In this document: piece by piece, positions 25,809 to 33,694 of the stretch
How the letters are laid out: every line of letters starts with the position of its first letter
Numbering within the stretch: position 1 is the first letter of the stretch
Assembly: GCA_016926065.1 (NCBI GenBank)
Contig: JAFGPI010000223.1
Span: forward strand, 1 to 37,149
Length of the DNA stretch: 37,149 bases
Source: Candidatus Krumholzibacteriota bacterium
Lineage (GTDB): Bacteria; Krumholzibacteriota; Krumholzibacteriia; Krumholzibacteriales; Krumholzibacteriaceae
Reading direction: 5' to 3'
Program-made: the position numbers and the translations under genes
Notes under the pieces: model-generated
Seen by the model: the letters and a program-made list of their open reading frames with translations, nothing else
Told to the model about the DNA's origin: nothing
Database searches by the model: none

Positions 25809-26855
25809 GTGGACCTGGCCAAAGTGGCCCGCCGGAAAAGCCGGCCGTTAAGAATCTTGGTGACCCGTCTCCGTTTCCTGGGTGATGTCATTATCTCCAC
25901 CCCGGTACTTTCCGCACTCCGTAAAAGGTATCCGGAGGCCGGAATATTTTATCTGGTGGAGAGAGAATATTCCCCCGTGCTGCAAGGCAATCCCCATCTG
26001 CAAGGAATCCTGGAATTGGACCGGGGACCGGCTTCATTCGTAAAAATGGTCGGACGGATAAGAAAATTGAAGTTCGTGGCCGCCCTGGATCTTTTCTACA
26101 ATCCCCGCAGCGCCAATCTCCTTTTCCTTTCCGGTATTCCGGTTCGGGCCGGGGGAAGCAGAAAGTGGAGAAGAAGACTTTATACCGATATCTACCACGT
26201 TCCGCCGTCCCTAAAAAGCGCCGTGGAGCACCATCTTTACTCTCTGCGGTTATTTGATTGCCCGCCGGCGGAAGCACTCCCCCGCGTCTACCTCGACCGC
26301 GAGGAAAGCGAGAACGGCCGGGAGCTGATCAAAAGAACCATCCGGGACCGGGGCGAGGGACGGCCGGTGATAGCCCTCTTTCCCGGAGGCACCTGGCAGG
26401 CTAAAAGATGGCCAACCGAGTCCTTTTCCCGTCTCTCCGTCATGCTCAGAGACCGCTTCGACGCCCGCGTGCTGGTTATTACCGGACCGGGGGAGGATGC
26501 ACTGGTGAACCAGGTAATACCCCCGGGGGAAAGAGACATTTACGCTTTACCGGTGCTGCCCTTGAGGGTGGTGGCCTCTATTCTGAATAACGTACAGGCG
26601 GTGATCGCCAACGATGGAGGAATCATGCACCTGGCCGTGTCCCTGCGGATTCCCACCATAGCCATCTTCGGTCCCACGGAGCCTGAGATCTGGTTTCCCT
26701 ACGAGAAGGGCGGACCTTTCCGGGTGCTGACCCGGAATGAAAAATGCGCTCCCTGTCATCTTCATTATTGTGAAGACCGCGGATGTCTTGCTAAGATTCA
26801 ACCCGAGAGCGTAATAAAGATCCTGCGGGAAGTAATGCAGGGGAGGGAAGCTTAA
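25809..26855 (+). CDS. GT9 family glycosyltransferase (heptosyltransferase-like)
   Basis: The 348-residue GT9 enzyme starts at GTG with GGGGAGGAG upstream. It has ILVTRLRFLGDVIISTPVLSAL, then LFPGGTWQAKRWP. The donor signature is ANDGGIMHLAVSLRIPTIAIFGPTEP. The C-terminal CAPCHLHYCEDRGCL is the cysteine-rich tail shared with heptosyltransferases. It is the third GT9 enzyme in the cluster, so each may add a different sugar to the core. WaaC- or WaaQ-type assignment cannot be made from motifs. It lies 45 nt after the GT4 gene. A short hairpin (26865-26883) follows the gene. Confidence 0.86.
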   Translation: MDLAKVARRKSRPLRILVTRLRFLGDVIISTPVLSALRKRYPEAGIFYLVEREYSPVLQGNPHLQGILELDRGPASFVKMVGRIRKLKFVAALDLFYNPRSANLLFLSGIPVRAGGSRKWRRRLYTDIYHVPPSLKSAVEHHLYSLRLFDCPPAEALPRVYLDREESENGRELIKRTIRDRGEGRPVIALFPGGTWQAKRWPTESFSRLSVMLRDRFDARVLVITGPGEDALVNQVIPPGERDIYALPVLPLRVVASILNNVQAVIANDGGIMHLAVSLRIPTIAIFGPTEPEIWFPYEKGGPFRVLTRNEKCAPCHLHYCEDRGCLAKIQPESVIKILREVMQGREA

Positions 26856-26864
26856 TCACGGGAA

Positions 26865-26883
26865 TTCCCGGTTTCTCCGGGAA
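26865..26883. repeat. Hairpin-forming inverted repeat between glycosyltransferase genes
   Basis: TTCCCGG-tttct-CCGGGAA is a perfect 7-bp inverted repeat in the 69-base gap between the GT9 and GT2 genes. AAATATT rather than a T-run follows, so it is more likely an mRNA processing or stabilising hairpin than a terminator. Confidence 0.4.
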
Positions 26884-26924
26884 ATATTCCGCCCCGGCCT
26901 ACCGGGACCGGAAGGATAGCAGGC

Positions 26925-27707
26925 ATGGTGAACGGATCGGATGGTCTTTCGCGTCTTTCCCTGATCGTCATCACTCTGAACGAGGAGGATCATATCGGGA
27001 AATGTCTCGATAGCGTAAGGGGGGCCGGCGAAGTTATCGTGGTGGATTCGTTCAGCGATGACCGCACGGTGGAGATCGCGCGGGACCGCGGAGCCCGGGT
27101 CTATCAACGGGAGTTCATATCGAACGCCGACCAGAAAAACTGGGCCATAGATAAAGCCGCTAAGGACTGGCTGCTTATCCTGGACGCGGACGAATCCCTT
27201 TCCCTCGGACTGCTGGCGGAGATTCGGTCGGTCCTGGATAATCCCGGAGCGGAGGGATACTGGCTGCGGCGCCGCAGCCGCTTCCTGGGCAGGCAGATCA
27301 AGCACTGCGGTTGGGACCGGGACTACGTGTTGAGGCTTTTCCGGAAGGGAGCGGGACTATACATCTCCCGGGCCGTGCATGAAAAACTGGTGCTCCAGGG
27401 GAACGCCCGGTACCTGCGGGAACCTTTAGATCATTGTCCCTACCGGGATATAGAAGATTATATCGATCGCATGAAGAGTTACAGCCTCCGGGGGGCTCAG
27501 GAACTGCATAAAAAACGGAAAAGGTGGTTTCCCGGAATAATCACCCATCCCTCCGCCCGCTTTTTTAGGATGTATCTTCTACAACTGGGATTTCTCGACG
27601 GATTGGCTGGTTTGATGCTGTGCTCCATGGCCGCGGCCGGAGTGTTCTTCAAGTACGCCTTTCTCCGGGAGATCTATTTCCGGGGGACGGAAAGCGCGGA
27701 TGAATAA
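26925..27707 (+). CDS. GT2 glycosyltransferase, WaaE/KdtX-like
   Basis: The 260-residue GT-A fold enzyme has LIVITLNEEDHIGKCLDSV at the start and VVDSFSDDRTVEIARDRGA. ILDADES is the DXD-like metal site, and the later RLFRKG is typical of the WaaE/KdtX subgroup. That subgroup adds glucose to LPS inner-core heptose. Two hydrophobic C-terminal segments (about 210-250) suggest membrane association. The start is supported by GGAAGGA about eight bases upstream. It overlaps the next GT4 gene by 8 nt. Core biosynthesis is the likely role, given neighbouring GT9 enzymes and MsbA. Confidence 0.85.
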   Translation: MVNGSDGLSRLSLIVITLNEEDHIGKCLDSVRGAGEVIVVDSFSDDRTVEIARDRGARVYQREFISNADQKNWAIDKAAKDWLLILDADESLSLGLLAEIRSVLDNPGAEGYWLRRRSRFLGRQIKHCGWDRDYVLRLFRKGAGLYISRAVHEKLVLQGNARYLREPLDHCPYRDIEDYIDRMKSYSLRGAQELHKKRKRWFPGIITHPSARFFRMYLLQLGFLDGLAGLMLCSMAAAGVFFKYAFLREIYFRGTESADE

Positions 27708-28797
27708 CCGGGCCGGGGATAAGCGGGCGGAAATCGTTTTTTTCGGCGGATTCGATCCCCACTACCCGAGGAACGCCATTCTCCGCAAGGGGATGACGCG
27801 GTGCGGGATGGCGGTGGAGGAATGCCGGGTCGGCCTCAAACGGAAGGTGACCACCCGTTATCCCGCCCTGCTGTGGAAATACCTGCGCCTGGCCGGCGGC
27901 AGGAAAATACTCTTCGTTCCCGATTTCCGGCATAAAGATGTGCCTCTGGCCTGGTCCCTGGCCCGGCTGGGTGGGCATAAGCTGATTTTCGATCCCCTGG
28001 TTTCGCGTTACGAAACCAGGGTTCTGGACCGCGGTGACATATCCGAGGGTACGCCGCAATCCTGGCACAACCGCAATCTCGACCGGTTATCAATGCGTCT
28101 TCCCGATCTGGTATTGGCCGATACCGATATTCACGCTTCCTACTATGCCCGGGAATTCGACCTGCCGGAAAATAAGCTCCGCACGCTCCGTATCGGATTC
28201 GACGATGACATATTCGGGGAAAGGCGCCTTCCCCCGGAAACCGGCACATTGAAGGTGCTTTTTTATGGATCATTCCTCCCCCTGCACGGCATCGATACGA
28301 TCGTCGATGCCGCCCGCCGGCTGCGGGGAGAGAGGATAAATTTCCGGATTTTTGGTTCCGGACAGACCTACCGGCAGGTCGAGGAGAGGGCGAAGGAGCT
28401 ATCCCCCAAACTACTATCCTTCCATCCCCCGATGGCTTACCGGGACCTCTCCCGCTTGATAGCGGAAGCGGACGTGGTGCTGGGGATATTCGGAACCACC
28501 CTCAAAACCCAGATGGTGATACCCAACAAGGTCTTCCAGGCGCTGGCGGTGGGACGGGCCTTGATCACCGCCGATTCTCCGGCCGTTAAAGAAATATTCC
28601 GGGATGGTGAACATCTCTTAACCGTTCCTCCCGGAGATCCCACTGCCCTGGCCGAAGCCCTGAGAATCCTCCGGGACGATGCCGAGCTGAGAAAAGGGCT
28701 GGCCCGGGAGGGAGGCGTATTGGTGCGTGAGGAATATAATCCCCGGCGGGTGGCCGAGCGGTTGATTGGTTTATTGAGGGAGTTCGATATCCGGTGA
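27700..28797 (+). CDS. GT4 family glycosyltransferase
   Basis: The 365-residue GT-B protein has a degenerate N-terminal half (FFGGFDPHYPRNAILRKGM). A clear GT4 donor half follows (VLFYGSFLPLHGIDTIVDAA, FRIFGSGQTYRQVEE, NKVFQALAVGRALITADSPAVKEIF). The last block replaces the usual EX7E acid pair with a KVFQALA pattern, as in some family 4 members. It starts inside the GT2 gene end (8-nt overlap), and the next gene overlaps by 4 nt, so translation is coupled. Donor and acceptor are unknown. Confidence 0.82.
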   Translation: MNNRAGDKRAEIVFFGGFDPHYPRNAILRKGMTRCGMAVEECRVGLKRKVTTRYPALLWKYLRLAGGRKILFVPDFRHKDVPLAWSLARLGGHKLIFDPLVSRYETRVLDRGDISEGTPQSWHNRNLDRLSMRLPDLVLADTDIHASYYAREFDLPENKLRTLRIGFDDDIFGERRLPPETGTLKVLFYGSFLPLHGIDTIVDAARRLRGERINFRIFGSGQTYRQVEERAKELSPKLLSFHPPMAYRDLSRLIAEADVVLGIFGTTLKTQMVIPNKVFQALAVGRALITADSPAVKEIFRDGEHLLTVPPGDPTALAEALRILRDDAELRKGLAREGGVLVREEYNPRRVAERLIGLLREFDIR

Positions 28798-29891
28798 AGG
28801 TGCTGCTGGTAAATAGCGAAAAAGGCATGCGGGGAGGCGAGAGGCAGACCCTGGAGCTGGCCTTCCGTCTGGCCGCCAAGGGCCACGAGGTGAGGTTGGC
28901 CGCGAGGGAAGGAGGACGGATAATCGCGGAGCTGGGGGACAGGCTGCCGCTCATCGGGCTCCCCTTTGAATCCTTGCCCCTTCGTACCCCCCGGCTGCTC
29001 GGACTCTACCTGAAAGACTGGAAGCCGGATATCGTTCACACCCAGACTTCCCGGGCGCATACCCATTGCTGGCTGGCGGCGAAGTTCCATAAAAATTTCC
29101 CCCCTCTGGTAGTGAGCAGGAGGGTGGCCTTCGAAGTTACCCCGGGGATAAGCTCATTTTTAAAATACCGTACCGGGGTGGCCCACTATATCCCGATATC
29201 CGAAGCCGCCGCTTCCGGGCTGTTGAAAAGAGGCATTCCCCGCCACATGATGACCATCATCCACAGCGGAGTGGATACGGTCAAATACCGTGACGCGACG
29301 CCGGATTCTGACCTACTGGCGGCTTGGAAGGGAGAGGGGAAAAAGATTATCGTCGGATCGGTGGCGGCCTACGAAAGGGAGAAGGGCCTGGACACCTTGA
29401 TCGAGGCCGCGGCGGCGGTTAAAGGCACGCCCGCTGAATGCCGCTTCGTAATACTGGGGGAAGGGAAACATGAAGGCGAACTGAGGAGGTTGATCCGGTC
29501 CCGCGGCCTGGAGAAGGACGTTCTACTGGCCAAAATCGACCGGGAACTGGAGAGAATGCTTCCCTGCTTTGATATATTCGTGCTGTCCTCCCTGCACGAA
29601 GGGCTTTCCACCGCCCTTATCGCCGCCCTGGCGGCGGGATTACCGGCCATAGCCAGTAATACGGGGGGGATTCCGGAGGTCCTGGGTAAGGATTCCGGTC
29701 TGCTGGTGGAAGCCGGAGAGGTATCGGATTTGGCAGGGGCCATACAAAAATTCGCCCTTTCCTCCTCGTTACGAGACTTGTACGCGGAAAAGGCCCGTTC
29801 CCGGGCCGCCCGGTTCGATATCAACGTCACGGTGGAGAAAACGCTGGCCGTCTATCAAGCAATCGAGCGGAGAGCGGGAGGGGAACGATAA
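28794..29891 (+). CDS. GT4 family glycosyltransferase
   Basis: The 365-residue GT4 enzyme has MRGGERQTLELAFRLAAKGHEV, then VVSRRVAFEV and IIVGSVAAYEREKGLDTLIEAA. FVILGEGKHEGELRRLI and the donor motif SSLHEGLSTALIAALAAGLPAIAS (EX7-type, with the second acid replaced) follow. The start is GTG, overlapping the previous stop as GTGA, with GGGAG ten bases upstream. It is the last gene of the lon-to-GT4 block; no terminator is visible after it. Confidence 0.85.
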   Translation: MKVLLVNSEKGMRGGERQTLELAFRLAAKGHEVRLAAREGGRIIAELGDRLPLIGLPFESLPLRTPRLLGLYLKDWKPDIVHTQTSRAHTHCWLAAKFHKNFPPLVVSRRVAFEVTPGISSFLKYRTGVAHYIPISEAAASGLLKRGIPRHMMTIIHSGVDTVKYRDATPDSDLLAAWKGEGKKIIVGSVAAYEREKGLDTLIEAAAAVKGTPAECRFVILGEGKHEGELRRLIRSRGLEKDVLLAKIDRELERMLPCFDIFVLSSLHEGLSTALIAALAAGLPAIASNTGGIPEVLGKDSGLLVEAGEVSDLAGAIQKFALSSSLRDLYAEKARSRAARFDINVTVEKTLAVYQAIERRAGGER

Positions 29892-30001
29892 CATTTTTTC
29901 GAAAATCAGCACGTCCCTTGCATAGTTACGTAATCAGAAAGGATACGCTGCCTCTAAACGACTTTAAAATAAACTTATAACTGGCAGCGATAAAAAGAAT
30001 T
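29892..30001. other. Gap between glycosyltransferase block and DUF3108 gene
   Basis: The gap is AT-rich with a possible but weak promoter (TTGCAT, 17 bases, GGATAC). There is no convincing terminator or small gene. Whether the next pair of genes has its own promoter is not settled. Confidence 0.35.
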
Positions 30002-30919
30002 ATGCTTTATAACGATGCGACGGTTAGATCCTTTTTACGGATCCTGGCCACTGTACTTATACTAACCTCGTTTGTCCAATATTTAGGTCAATACCCGGTG
30101 TGGGCCGGGGATTACGCAATCGCTCCGCAAGAAGAGGACAGCACCTCTCAAGAATACTCCTCCGGAATGGATAATCTCGAGGGCTTCAACATCGTTAATC
30201 TGTTCCCCACCGTGGTTCCCTTTGGAGAGGGCGAAAGGTTGCTCTTCGGCATCCAATACGGACTCATCCATGCCGGTGACGCCACCTTGGAAATACGCAA
30301 TATCGCCCTTATCGATAGTATGCCCTCCTATCATATCATTTCCAGGGCTCGAACCAACAAGGCCTTTGATTTGGTCTTCAAGGTCAGGGACCGCCACGAG
30401 TCTTTTATGGATTACGATGACCTCTATTCCCTGCGCTTCGAAAAGCACCTGCGGGAGGGTAAATTCAGGCGGGACGAAGAGGTGAACTTCGACCAGAACA
30501 ACCATTTGGCCATTTACCCGGATAAAACGGTTCCCATCCCACCCAATACCCAGGATTTCCTCAGCGCCCTGTACTATATGCGCACCATAAATATCGAACC
30601 CGGCCAGGCGGTGGCCATGGCGAATCACACCGGGGGCAAGAATTATCCGATCTACGTGAAAGTGTTAAGGAGAGAAAGGGTAAAGGTCCCCGCCGGGGAT
30701 TTTAATTGCCTGGTGATAGAGCCGGTGATGAAAACGACCAGCATATTCGAACAGAAGGGAAAGTTGACAATATGGCTTACCGATGATACGGTCAAGATGC
30801 CGGTGCTGATGCGCTCCAAGGTTATCGTCGGTTCGTTCGAAGCGGTGCTGAAGGAATACCGGTTGAGCACGGAAGAGCCTAGAACCCTGGATAGAAAAGG
30901 AATACCCGGAGATGGCTAG
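30002..30919 (+). CDS. DUF3108 domain-containing exported protein
   Basis: The 305-residue protein has a Sec signal peptide (hydrophobic ILATVLILTSFVQYLG, probable cleavage after VWA). A DUF3108-type beta-rich domain follows (FGEGERLLFGIQYGLIHAGDATLEI, YHIISRARTNKAF, VPAGDFNCLVIEP, KLTIWLTDD). DUF3108 proteins are periplasmic and often found near envelope genes; their function is unknown. The gene overlaps the start of the deoxyhypusine-synthase-like gene by 8 nt, so the two are translationally linked although one product is exported and the other lacks a signal. The start has a weak ribosome site. Confidence 0.82.
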   Translation: MLYNDATVRSFLRILATVLILTSFVQYLGQYPVWAGDYAIAPQEEDSTSQEYSSGMDNLEGFNIVNLFPTVVPFGEGERLLFGIQYGLIHAGDATLEIRNIALIDSMPSYHIISRARTNKAFDLVFKVRDRHESFMDYDDLYSLRFEKHLREGKFRRDEEVNFDQNNHLAIYPDKTVPIPPNTQDFLSALYYMRTINIEPGQAVAMANHTGGKNYPIYVKVLRRERVKVPAGDFNCLVIEPVMKTTSIFEQKGKLTIWLTDDTVKMPVLMRSKVIVGSFEAVLKEYRLSTEEPRTLDRKGIPGDG

Positions 30920-31859
30920 CGGTTACGAAGAGATGGACCTGTCGCGCGTCAGGACCGTATCGATCAAGGACCGGGAGAGCAAGGTCTCGATAGAGGACTA
31001 CGGCAAGCCGGTCGAGGGGGATGGATCGCTCCGGCTTTGGCTCGATTCCCTACCCGATCAGTTGGCCGTGAAGCGCTTCCGCACGCTGGTGGACCACCTC
31101 AGAAAAGCCCGCTCGGGCGAGGATCGCGAAATTATCTGGATGATCGGCGCGCACCTCATAAAATGCGGATTACCCCCCTATTTGATAGAATTGATGAAGA
31201 AAAAGTACATTACCGCCGTAGCCATGAATGGAGCCGCCGCCATTCACGATCTGGAGATATCCTTTTTCGGGAAAACTTCGGAAGACGTGGCGGCGACCCT
31301 GGAGCGGGGCCTGTTCGGATTCTCCGAGGAAACCGCCTTCCTGCTCTTCGAGGCGGCTGAGCGGGGGGAAAAGGATGGCCGGGGATTGGGAGAATCGATT
31401 GGCGGATTTATCGCCGACCAAAAAGCTCCCCACCGGGAGATGAGTATCCTGGCTTCCGCCTTCAGGCTGGAGCTGCCGGTTACCGTCCACATCGCCATCG
31501 GAACTGACGTCATAAATCAGCATCCCGGTTTTTGCGGACGGACCTGGGGGGACCTGTCCGCCCGCGATTTCCGGATCTTCTCCCGCAAGATCCTCAATCT
31601 GGGCCAGCACGGAGGGGTGGTGCTAAACGTCGGTTCGGCGGTTATCCTTCCGGAGGTGTTTTTGAAGGCCTTCAGCCTGGCCCGGAACCAGGGCGCCCCC
31701 TGCGATAGCATAACCACCTGCAATATGGATATGATACAACACTACCGTCCGGGAGAGAACGTTCTCCACCGGCCTGCCGCCTTCGGCGGATCCTCCCTCA
31801 GCCTGACGGGACATCACGAGATCATGATCCCGCTTCTCTATTCGGCTCTGAATTCCTGA
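30912..31859 (+). CDS. Deoxyhypusine-synthase-like protein of unknown function
   Basis: The 315-residue cytoplasmic protein resembles the DHS fold. GAHLIKCGLPPYLIELM followed by TAVAMNGAAAIHDLEISFFG parallels the SSGL-x-TTAGG-ED region of deoxyhypusine synthase. LPVTVHIAIGTDVINQHPG parallels its IPVFSPALTDGS segment, and GGVVLNVGSAVILPEVFLKA its GGGV-KHH-AN segment. At the C-terminus the region aligned with the catalytic lysine loop (WGKI in eukaryotes) reads FGGSSLSLTGHHEIM, without lysine. Bacteria lack eIF5A, so a true hypusine role is unlikely. An NAD-dependent or polyamine-related reaction is possible. Alignment is by eye; family-level confidence is moderate. Confidence 0.65.
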   Translation: MASGYEEMDLSRVRTVSIKDRESKVSIEDYGKPVEGDGSLRLWLDSLPDQLAVKRFRTLVDHLRKARSGEDREIIWMIGAHLIKCGLPPYLIELMKKKYITAVAMNGAAAIHDLEISFFGKTSEDVAATLERGLFGFSEETAFLLFEAAERGEKDGRGLGESIGGFIADQKAPHREMSILASAFRLELPVTVHIAIGTDVINQHPGFCGRTWGDLSARDFRIFSRKILNLGQHGGVVLNVGSAVILPEVFLKAFSLARNQGAPCDSITTCNMDMIQHYRPGENVLHRPAAFGGSSLSLTGHHEIMIPLLYSALNS

Positions 31860-31891
31860 CCGCGGCCGGGGAGGGAGAGTCAGATTAATGG

Positions 31892-31921
31892 TTGACAGTT
31901 GAATGCTATTTATGGTAAAAT
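31892..31921 (+). promoter_or_regulatory. Sigma70-type promoter of the exopolysaccharide operon
   Basis: TTGACA (perfect -35) and TAAAAT (5/6 of the -10) are separated by 18 bases. Transcription would start near 31928 and pass through the leader to the terminator at 32040. Confidence 0.7.
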
Positions 31922-31927
31922 TCCCAT

Positions 31928-32071
31928 AGAATCAAGGAGGTTTCTATAAGTTACGTTTGCTATAGACATTCGCTTCAGTGCGGTTTTTGAGCTAGTAAAG
32001 TTGTCTGTTATGTGGCAAGCGTTTTGCTTTATATCAATACCCAGGCTGAAGTGATCGGTCTGGGTTTTTTT
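31928..32071 (+). ncRNA. Exopolysaccharide operon leader with attenuator
   Basis: The leader is about 145 nt and contains hairpin TCTATA/TATAGA (31943-31966). CGCTTCAGT (31971-31979) can pair with GCTGAAGTG (32045-32053), nine pairs with two wobbles, mutually exclusive with the terminator. No known riboswitch class was recognised. AAGGAGG (31934-31940) is a strong SD with no ATG/GTG/TTG at proper spacing. Leader control of polysaccharide operons by antitermination is known in other bacteria (EAR, LoaP, RfaH/ops), but no such element is recognised here. Confidence 0.55.
32040..32071 (+). terminator. Intrinsic terminator just before the sugar transferase
   Basis: CCCAGGCTGA and TCGGTCTGGG form a 10-bp stem (two G-U pairs) with an AGTGA loop, followed by seven T's (32065-32071). 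The operon's first ribosome site GGAGGAG begins at 32074, so this terminator must be read through for expression. Confidence 0.85.
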
Positions 32072-32083
32072 GTGGAGGAGAAG

Positions 32084-32776
32084 ATGACTGGATACCCCGA
32101 ACTTAAAGAAGCACTCCTTGTTCCGGAAGATATTCCCTCCGACAAAGTGAACGACTCTGACATTTCAGAGCGGGGAATGTACATCTTGCTGAAGAGGGTA
32201 ACGGACCTGGTCTTTACATCGCTGATCCTGTTGCTGTTTCTTCCTTTGATCCCCGTCATCGTGATCCTCATCAAACTCGATTCCCCCGGGCCAGTCCTGT
32301 TCAAGCAGAAAAGGGTGGGCCGCAACGGAATCGAATTTGATTTTTACAAGTTCCGCTCCATGTACGAGGGAGCGGAAAATATTATCGGGACGCTGCGCCC
32401 CCTCAGCAAGGGAAATGGTCCCATTTTCAAGCTTAAGGAGGACCCCCGGGTAACACGCGTCGGTTGTTTCCTCCGCCGCTCCAGCCTGGATGAATTACCC
32501 CAACTTCTAAATGTGCTGAAAGGAGACATGAGCCTGGTCGGACCCCGTCCGAATCTACCCTCAGAAGTAGCGCACTACCTTCCGTGGCATAGGAAACGAT
32601 TGGATGTAACTCCTGGTATTACTTGCTTTTGGCAAATTGCCGGCAGAAGCCATATAGGATTTCAGGAGTGGATGAGATTGGATCTTGAATATATCCGGAA
32701 GAGAAGTTTGATCACGGATCTCAAGATTATGATTCAAACTATTCCAGCGGTAATTGCCAGGAAGGGCGCATATTAA
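32084..32776 (+). CDS. Polyprenyl-phosphate sugar-1-phosphate transferase (exopolysaccharide initiation)
   Basis: The bacterial sugar transferase starts at ATG 32084 with GGAGGAG upstream. The ORF-track start at 32012 lies inside the terminator and is not used. The N-terminal membrane helix ([19 protein letters not shown]) is followed by the catalytic core: [23 protein letters not shown], then [32 protein letters not shown] and [16 protein letters not shown]. It is shorter than WbaP, lacking the first membrane bundle. It transfers a sugar-1-phosphate to undecaprenyl phosphate on the inner face, the first step of repeat-unit synthesis. It is the first gene of the exopolysaccharide operon. Confidence 0.92.
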   Translation: MTGYPELKEALLVPEDIPSDKVNDSDISERGMYILLKRVTDLVFTSLILLLFLPLIPVIVILIKLDSPGPVLFKQKRVGRNGIEFDFYKFRSMYEGAENIIGTLRPLSKGNGPIFKLKEDPRVTRVGCFLRRSSLDELPQLLNVLKGDMSLVGPRPNLPSEVAHYLPWHRKRLDVTPGITCFWQIAGRSHIGFQEWMRLDLEYIRKRSLITDLKIMIQTIPAVIARKGAY

Positions 32777-32808
32777 CGTTCTGGCATATATCTTGCCATA
32801 AATCTTGT

Positions 32809-32837
32809 TTGACATATAATTTCTAAAAGGTTAAATT
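32809..32837 (+). promoter_or_regulatory. Internal promoter ahead of export lipoprotein
   Basis: TTGACA (perfect) and TAAATT are separated by 17 bases between the sugar transferase and the Wza-like gene. It could drive the downstream genes independently of the attenuated leader. The transcript start would be near 32844. Confidence 0.5.
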
Positions 32838-32876
32838 TTCGCCTACTTAGACCGATTTCACAGCCGGGGAGGCAGT

Positions 32877-33689
32877 CTGGAAAAAATTTTTTCGGAGGTT
32901 GGTAAGATTATTTCGAGGACAATACTTTCCGCGTGGCTGATTTTGGGGCTTCTCTGTGCGGGATGCGGAAGCGGTAACAAACTAATTGACAACAGAAACG
33001 GCGAGGTTGAGGTCAGCCGGTTGGTGCCGGGAGATATTCCCTCATCCTGCGCTCCGGAGGACTATGCCCTGGGTTACGGGGACGAACTGGATATCGTTTT
33101 CTTGTTCAATCCGGAGATTTCCCGGAAAGGGATCAAGGTCAGACCGGACGGCAAGATTTCCTATCCTTACGTGGGAGAGGTGGAAGTGGATGGCTTGACG
33201 GCCACCGCCCTGGATAATTTATTGACAGAGAAATTCTCGGAAATCATACGCGAGCCGGAGATCTCGGTGATAGTGCAGGAATTCCAACCGCAACAGGTAT
33301 ATGTCCTGGGCGAGGTAATGGCCCCGGGGGGATATGATTTTAACCGCGGCTTGACCTTGGTACAGTCTTTGACCCTGGCCCGGGGGCTGCAAAAGACCGC
33401 CAGTAAAAACAACGTAGTGGTGGTCAGGCGCACCAGCCCGGATCGTATCGTGGGGCTGGAGGTCAACATAGACAACATCCTCAAGCACAACCAATACGAA
33501 CTGGATATCCCCCTGGAACCTTACGATATTGTATATGTGCCCAAATCCAGGCTGGCCAGCACCCAGCAGTTCGTGGAGTCCATGTACTCCATCCTGTACA
33601 AGCCGATGGATATGTATCTAAAGACCTGGCAGATGCTGAACGCGAAAGTCCTTTTCGAGTATTATCAAGTTATGATAGAGAACCGATAG
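32877..33689 (+). CDS. Wza-like polysaccharide export lipoprotein with non-canonical start
   Basis: This outer-membrane polysaccharide export protein has YALGYGDELDIVFLFNPEIS, the export-domain signature. YVLGEVMAPGGYDF starts an SLBB domain, and a C-terminal amphipathic tail follows. A canonical caller would start at TTG 32943 (MGLLCAGC), which leaves no room for the lipoprotein signal although LLCAGC is a good lipobox. Translating upstream gives LEKIFSEVGKIISRTILSAW ahead of it, a fitting signal peptide. The first candidate is CTG 32877, with GGGGAGG four bases upstream; ATT 32907 with GGAGG is a second. No ATG/GTG/TTG occurs in the open frame before 32943. The start is therefore inferred; the family is firm. 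Confidence 0.85.
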   Translation: MEKIFSEVGKIISRTILSAWLILGLLCAGCGSGNKLIDNRNGEVEVSRLVPGDIPSSCAPEDYALGYGDELDIVFLFNPEISRKGIKVRPDGKISYPYVGEVEVDGLTATALDNLLTEKFSEIIREPEISVIVQEFQPQQVYVLGEVMAPGGYDFNRGLTLVQSLTLARGLQKTASKNNVVVVRRTSPDRIVGLEVNIDNILKHNQYELDIPLEPYDIVYVPKSRLASTQQFVESMYSILYKPMDMYLKTWQMLNAKVLFEYYQVMIENR

Positions 33690-33694
33690 CTGAT

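Noticed and set aside
32012-32083. ORF-track N-terminal extension of the sugar transferase
   Set aside because: It covers the intrinsic terminator, and the ATG at 32084 has a perfect ribosome site.
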